Below are positions 27,413-32,310 of a DNA stretch of 32,310 nucleotides, one piece after another (the first letter of the stretch is position 1; each line of letters opens with the position of its first letter). Location: the NCBI GenBank assembly GCA_947313825.1, contig CAMZNJ010000066.1:1-32310 (forward strand), given 5' to 3'. The notes under the pieces are model-generated. The model saw nothing but the letters and a program-made list of their open reading frames with translations. It was not told the DNA's origin and ran no database searches. A program made the translations under genes and the position numbers. The DNA comes from an uncultured Deferribacteraceae bacterium. Lineage in GTDB: Bacteria > Chrysiogenota > Deferribacteres > CAMZNJ01.

Positions 27413-27943
27413 ATGTTTAAAACTAGAACAGGCATAGGCTTCGACGTCCATCAGCTCGGCGACAACCGTCCACTCATCTTAGGTGGCGTAACCATCCCCC
27501 ATAAAGAGGGCAAAGGCTTAATCGGACACAGCGATGCCGACGTTTTAACACATGCTATTATTGACGCCATACTCGGCTCGGCAAATATGGGGGATATCGG
27601 ACAACAATTCCCCGATACCGACCAACAATACAAAGGGGTTTCGTCCCTCAAACTGCTCAGTGAAGTGGTTAACATGGTGGAGCGTAAATTTACCCCACAA
27701 GGTCTGACGGGATCGAATCCCCCACATAAGATAATAAGCTATATCGATGCTCAGGTAATGGCACAGGAGCCCAAAATAGCCCCTTACATTGCCCAAATTA
27801 GAGCCTCCTTAGCACAATGCATGCACCTGTCGGAGCAGGATGTATCAATTAAAGCAACAACAACCGAACACCTCGGGTTTGTTGGTAGAAAGGAGGGTAT
27901 CGCCGCCATTGCCGTGTGTACCCTAACCGTGCCAGCATCCTGA
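27413..27943 (+). CDS. ispF: 2-C-methyl-D-erythritol 2,4-cyclodiphosphate synthase
   Basis: RTGIGFDVHQL, GHSDADVLTHAIIDAILGSANMGDIGQQFPDTDQQYKG, KATTTEHLGFVGRKEGIAA. Confidence 0.97.
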   Translation: MFKTRTGIGFDVHQLGDNRPLILGGVTIPHKEGKGLIGHSDADVLTHAIIDAILGSANMGDIGQQFPDTDQQYKGVSSLKLLSEVVNMVERKFTPQGLTGSNPPHKIISYIDAQVMAQEPKIAPYIAQIRASLAQCMHLSEQDVSIKATTTEHLGFVGRKEGIAAIAVCTLTVPAS

Positions 27944-28111
27944 GATATTAAAAAAATATAACGCTGCCCAGTACAGTTGTAAAACCAACTGAAGGGTGCA
28001 CGCTCATGGCAACACAATAACAATGCTGACCCACAATCAGCAACCGTTGCCCGCACTACTGCAGAGCCCATGCCCCCCCACGAAACTGCGGTTAGCGAAA
28101 ATGGAAGGATC

Positions 28112-29740
28112 ATGTCTTGTAAAATAACAGTTCTCGGTGGTGTTGGATCCATCGGCATGAACGCATACCTCTACGAAACCAAAACCACTGCCATACTAGT
28201 GGACGCCGGAATAAAATTCTTCGACGGCCGCGGAATAGGTGTTGACGGTGCCATACCCGACTTCACATACCTCAAATCCATCAAAAAGAAGCTGGAAGCC
28301 ATCGTAATCACACACGCACATGAAGATCACATCGGTGCCATTCGCTATGTTCTGGATATCAAAAACGTACCCGTGTACGCACCACCACTTGCCATTCAGT
28401 TTATATCCAAAAAGCTTAGCAAAAAACCGACGTTTAAAGAATACAACGAATTCAAACGTATCAAAATCGGCGATTTCGCTCTGGAATTCATCCCCGTCAA
28501 CCACTCCATACTCGATACTTACGCCATATACCTCAAGACAGGCAAGTTTTCCGCGTTGCACTCCTCCGACTTCAAAATCGACAACAACCCCAACGACCAT
28601 GTGCAAATGGACTTCAAACGTATCACCCAAATAGGCAAAAGCGGACTCACATGCCTACTTTCCGACTCAACTAACGCCCTCGTTGACGGCTTCAGCAAAT
28701 CGGAATCATCCATCTACGACAACATACGTAACATCGTTGCCGAACACAGCGGACGCGTCTTCGTTACCACCTTCGCCTCGAATATCTCCCGACTCTACAT
28801 GATCGCACAAATATGTGAAGAAACAGGACGCAAACTCTGCATAATGGGACGTTCCATGCTGAAAAATATCGACATCGTCAGCAAGATGGGCTACCCCGCA
28901 CTCAAAAAGTCCCTACTAGTAACACCGCAAAAAGCACTATCCATGCCCGACAACAAAGTCTGCTTCCTAGTTACAGGGTGCCAAGGGGAACAAAACGCCT
29001 CCCTTTACGCCGTAACATTCAAAGGACGCAAAGGGCTCAAAATCCGCAAAAACGACCTCGTCATCTTCAGCTCAAGGGTTATCCCTGGCAATGAAGGGGG
29101 GATAAACGACGTCATCAACCAAATCTACTACGTCGGTGCCTCCGCTGCTGTGGACAAAAACAACAATATCCACGTCTCAGGACACGCAGCCAAAGAGGAA
29201 CTCAAACTACTACTCGCCATGACTAGACCCAAGTACTTCCTCCCCATTCACGGCGATTTCCGACACCTCAATATGCACAAATCCCTCGCAACCAACGGCG
29301 GATACGTGAGCGAAAAAAATTGCATCATACTCCCCTGTGCCTCCCAAGGGGAATGGGACAAATCAAACAACTTCGTCGGCATTAATAAAGTGCCGTGGAA
29401 AAATGTTTACGTCGATGCACACCAACGACTCACACTTTACGATAAAGATCTTGAAGAGCGTCGCCTAATCAGCAGTGCCGGCGTACTGTTCATCAGCATC
29501 ACCATGCGTAAACGTATGCGGAAAAATCAGTACACCGTGGACGTTGTCCCTGTTGGGTTCCCCATATTTATGACCGACAAAAACAAGATTATCGACTCGG
29601 TAATGGCAATCCTAGAGGAACACGCACCCACCGATGGCACCATCATGCGGAATAAGGATTTCGTTAAGAACATAAAACAGGCACCGAATCCACATATTCC
29701 ACGCCGACCTCTAGTGGAAATATCCATACAGAAACTATAA
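28112..29740 (+). CDS. rnj: Ribonuclease J (metallo-beta-lactamase/beta-CASP); ORF open from 28070
   Basis: VITHAHEDHIGAI, SSDFKID, LLSDSTNA, TTFASNISRL, VTGCQGEQNASL, SGHAAKEELKLLLAMTRPKYFLPIHGDFRHL. Confidence 0.95.
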   Translation: MSCKITVLGGVGSIGMNAYLYETKTTAILVDAGIKFFDGRGIGVDGAIPDFTYLKSIKKKLEAIVITHAHEDHIGAIRYVLDIKNVPVYAPPLAIQFISKKLSKKPTFKEYNEFKRIKIGDFALEFIPVNHSILDTYAIYLKTGKFSALHSSDFKIDNNPNDHVQMDFKRITQIGKSGLTCLLSDSTNALVDGFSKSESSIYDNIRNIVAEHSGRVFVTTFASNISRLYMIAQICEETGRKLCIMGRSMLKNIDIVSKMGYPALKKSLLVTPQKALSMPDNKVCFLVTGCQGEQNASLYAVTFKGRKGLKIRKNDLVIFSSRVIPGNEGGINDVINQIYYVGASAAVDKNNNIHVSGHAAKEELKLLLAMTRPKYFLPIHGDFRHLNMHKSLATNGGYVSEKNCIILPCASQGEWDKSNNFVGINKVPWKNVYVDAHQRLTLYDKDLEERRLISSAGVLFISITMRKRMRKNQYTVDVVPVGFPIFMTDKNKIIDSVMAILEEHAPTDGTIMRNKDFVKNIKQAPNPHIPRRPLVEISIQKL

Positions 29741-29786
29741 CCGACATCAGGAGCTTCCTTAGCGTACCCCTAGGGAGAAAGAAGTC

Positions 29787-30626
29787 ATGTTACTTATTGA
29801 GTCCATACTTGGCACCGCCTTAGCACTAATCTTTAACCCTTACTTCTTGGACTTGTTGCACAACAATGCCCATACCAAAGAGATTATCGCCCTAAACAGC
29901 TTTCACGGCACCTTAGTGGTTGGCGGAACCACATACTACCAAACATCCCTGCTCTTCATCATGGTTACGCTCGGGTTGCTCCTCTCCCTTGCGTCCCCCC
30001 TCAGCAATGGTGTTAATCTTTTTACACTACGATACCGCCACAAGCAGCTTGCTGCATATCAGGAGCGTCGCCACTACATAACACTGGTGGCAACTCTCTT
30101 CCTCGGTATCGGTTTTGGTTCATCGGTATTGTGCGTTCTTGCCCCTAGTGCCCTGCTGTGGTTGTATGTTAGTCCTTACTACATGGGATATTTTTCTGTC
30201 CTTGCTTCCCTAATGCTTTACAGCTTACACTCCCATGCTTCATCTTCCGATCGTTCCCTTGATTCGAGTTGGTTGCTCCCTGCCTCTCTTTCCATTGTTG
30301 TTATTGTTGTTTTTTCCCATTTGTTTGGCACCACTCCCTTCATATGGACACTATTTTTATTTTTCCATCTATTGCGATTGCCCCTTCTCGTATCATTCTA
30401 CTACGCTATTTTGAGTGTAATTGCTTACTACACCTTTTATATTCTTTATGGTATAATATTTTTGAGTCATGGCATTCTTGGTTTTTCCCTGGTTCAGGTT
30501 GTATCTACTATGTTTGTTGCGTTGATTTTGGCAAGCCTTCTTCGTTTTATGATGTCCTCGCACAACATAATTATTCTTAGCTTGCTGTGTTTTTATTTAG
30601 GGGTAGGGTATCTTTTATGGGTGTAG
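29787..30626 (+). CDS. Polytopic membrane protein; possibly a divergent UppP/BacA-type protein (uncertain)
   Basis: About 7-8 hydrophobic segments; SD GGGAGAAAG; C-terminal pattern VSTMFVALILASLLRFMMSSHNIIILSLLCFYLGVGYLLWV recalls UppP. Confidence 0.6.
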   Translation: MLLIESILGTALALIFNPYFLDLLHNNAHTKEIIALNSFHGTLVVGGTTYYQTSLLFIMVTLGLLLSLASPLSNGVNLFTLRYRHKQLAAYQERRHYITLVATLFLGIGFGSSVLCVLAPSALLWLYVSPYYMGYFSVLASLMLYSLHSHASSSDRSLDSSWLLPASLSIVVIVVFSHLFGTTPFIWTLFLFFHLLRLPLLVSFYYAILSVIAYYTFYILYGIIFLSHGILGFSLVQVVSTMFVALILASLLRFMMSSHNIIILSLLCFYLGVGYLLWV

Positions 30627-32310
30627 CAATACCTAAGGGTCTTTTGCATATTACTTCTGCACTGTATTCTTTTTTTTATGTTTTGGTATCCCTCTCTATC
30701 ATCAGCTTTAGTAGCTCTGATAGAAGTTTTTCCACCATCGAAGTGAGCAAATATAGCTCCAGTGTGGACAATATTTTCGGTGCCCTTGGTGCCTCTGTTG
30801 CCGATATTCTTTTGGTGCTCATGGGTATCGGTGCGTTCTTCATCCCCCTCATAATGGCACGCCCTCTGATAATCATATGGCAACAACACAAAAATACCGA
30901 AAACCCTTCCGCCTACTACCTCTTGTTCAATATCGCAACGTCGTCCGCTTTGGTTCTCATGGTATCGTTTACCCTCGGGTTCGTGTGGGGGACAACCACT
31001 TTCCTCGAATCATACCTCGCATTCGGCATTCTCGGAGCCGTGTCCAAGGTAATCTTATCCAGCTTTGTCGGCGGAGTCGGTGGCATAATTATGGTTCTGT
31101 TCTTGCTGCCATTCCTCGCCATACTATATTTATCCTCATCATTCGAAAATATAGCTCACAACCTCAAAAACCCCGCAAACCCATTCAGCAAACTCGAACA
31201 CGTCAACAACTTCCTGCAAGAAGCATTCGCACTAGGAGGCGGAAAACGTGAACAATCAACTGTAACAAAAAAAATCCAGCTAATCGTAACAGCACCCGCA
31301 ATGCCAATAGTTTGGCTAGCACGAACCATCAACAATAAATGGATCAACAGACCAAAAAACACCATCGACCTCAGTGGCAACAGTAACACGCACGGAAGAC
31401 TAGGGGACGCTCGAACAGGTGTCGCTCAAACACAACAACAAACAGACTACATCAACAATACTTCACAAACAGCATCCTACAAATATGCAGAAACACTTGC
31501 CGCCAGCCTCGCATACCCAACAATATCTAGCTCAGGCACACACACAGGCACACACACAAGTGCGAACACAAGTGCGGACACGCAACAGCATCAGACACCG
31601 AATGACGATCCGTACTCCTTCCGTTTCCAAACCCTTAACCAACCCCCCAACGCACCAACAGGGCACGCTAACATGGGTAACGCTAACATGGGTAACGCTA
31701 ACACACCAACACAGCACGCCCCCGCACAAATACCAACACCACAAACTACCAACACCACACTCATGGGCGGACTAATTAGCCAAAGACGCCACATTCAAGA
31801 AATAGATACAGACACACCACCTCCCCCGCAACACGTGGGAGCATCATCGCCAACCATTACGCCAACCACTACGTCAACCATTACGCCAACCACTACGTCA
31901 ACCACTACGTCAACTGCCGACACCACACAGACAACTGTGGAAGATTCGGCAACCCCCCCAACCCTTAACATTAGCGGTGCTGTGCCACGAATACCCAACC
32001 AAGATATCACCAAGGTGCCAACCGAGGCAGTGCCTCCCGTGAACATGGACATGAACGTGGACGTGCCAACCGTGGACGTGGACGTGGACATGGACATGAA
32101 CATGGACGTGGACGTGCCAACCGTGGACATGGACATGGACGTGCCACCCGTAGCAGTGCCACCTGTGGCAGTGCCAACCGCCATCTTTGACGCTGACAAG
32201 GAGGATTACGACCTCCCATACTCCTTCCTGCAAGGGTACACCAAGAAGAGCACAAGCGACGACGATGCCTCCCTTTGGGCAGAGGCAGACGTGCTCAACA
32301 AACGCCTCAA
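30617..32310 (+). CDS. ftsK: DNA translocase FtsK, N-terminal membrane domain plus long repetitive linker; motor domain lies beyond the window
   Basis: ATG overlaps upstream stop; SIISFSSSDRSFSTIEVSKYSSSVDNIFGALGASVADILLVLMGIGAFFIPLI; YDLPYSFLQGY...SLWAEADVLNKRL matches the pre-alpha-domain segment; absent from ORF track because no stop in window. Confidence 0.88.
   Translation, partial: MGVAIPKGLLHITSALYSFFYVLVSLSIISFSSSDRSFSTIEVSKYSSSVDNIFGALGASVADILLVLMGIGAFFIPLIMARPLIIIWQQHKNTENPSAYYLLFNIATSSALVLMVSFTLGFVWGTTTFLESYLAFGILGAVSKVILSSFVGGVGGIIMVLFLLPFLAILYLSSSFENIAHNLKNPANPFSKLEHVNNFLQEAFALGGGKREQSTVTKKIQLIVTAPAMPIVWLARTINNKWINRPKNTIDLSGNSNTHGRLGDARTGVAQTQQQTDYINNTSQTASYKYAETLAASLAYPTISSSGTHTGTHTSANTSADTQQHQTPNDDPYSFRFQTLNQPPNAPTGHANMGNANMGNANTPTQHAPAQIPTPQTTNTTLMGGLISQRRHIQEIDTDTPPPPQHVGASSPTITPTTTSTITPTTTSTTTSTADTTQTTVEDSATPPTLNISGAVPRIPNQDITKVPTEAVPPVNMDMNVDVPTVDVDVDMDMNMDVDVPTVDMDMDVPPVAVPPVAVPTAIFDADKEDYDLPYSFLQGYTKKSTSDDDASLWAEADVLNKRL
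31530..32165 (+). repeat. Several distinct in-frame repeat blocks in the ftsK linker (GTHT, NANMG, TPTTTST, MDVD/VPTVD)
   Basis: catgggtaacgctaa x3 (15 bp), ccaaccattacg/ccaaccactacg (12 bp), GACATG/GACGTG (6 bp). Confidence 0.92.

Noticed and set aside
30877-31251. 124-aa + ORF (MATTQKYRKPFRLLPLV...)
   Set aside because: Alternate frame inside ftsK; the ftsK frame is continuous from 30617 to the window end.
31795-32255. Minus-strand repetitive ORFs opposite the ftsK linker
   Set aside because: Antisense reading of repeats in a well-supported gene.

Overview
This window is a bacterial chromosomal core-gene region, apparently from a diderm because YidC has the large periplasmic domain. A nearly unbroken minus-strand block runs from about 21.4 kb down to 0.3 kb: gatC-gatA-gatB-der-pcrA/uvrD-smpB-lipoprotein amidohydrolase-rpmH-rnpA-yidD-yidC-jag/khpB-DinG/YoaA-like helicase-tilS-hpt-ftsH. 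It is followed by mnmG (+), an XRE/S24-like regulator (-), a TPR protein (-), flhB (-), ispF (+), RNase J (+), a polytopic membrane protein (+) and ftsK (+, truncated by the window end). rpmH (47 aa) and the open-ended ftsK are missing from the supplied ORF track and were read directly from the sequence. I found no CRISPR, transposon, phage, defence system, tRNA or rRNA. The notable feature is a high density of short tandem repeats, each with its own unit. Some lie between core operon genes (ftsH 3' flank, yidD/rnpA, rnpA/rpmH, smpB 3' flank, der/gatB). Others lie in-frame in core proteins: (HD)n tail on Pcr[11 protein letters not shown] tail on FtsH, (NR)n+(GGA)n tail on KhpB, two TilS loops, a GatC insert and the FtsK linker. 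Other points of interest are a divergent mnmG/gatC promoter pair sharing one palindromic -35 hexamer, a palindrome over the regulator's own -10, a candidate structured RNA in the 24.4-24.86 kb AT-rich gap, and strand-biased A/C-ended codon patches. All homology calls are by eye from motif memory; no searches were run.
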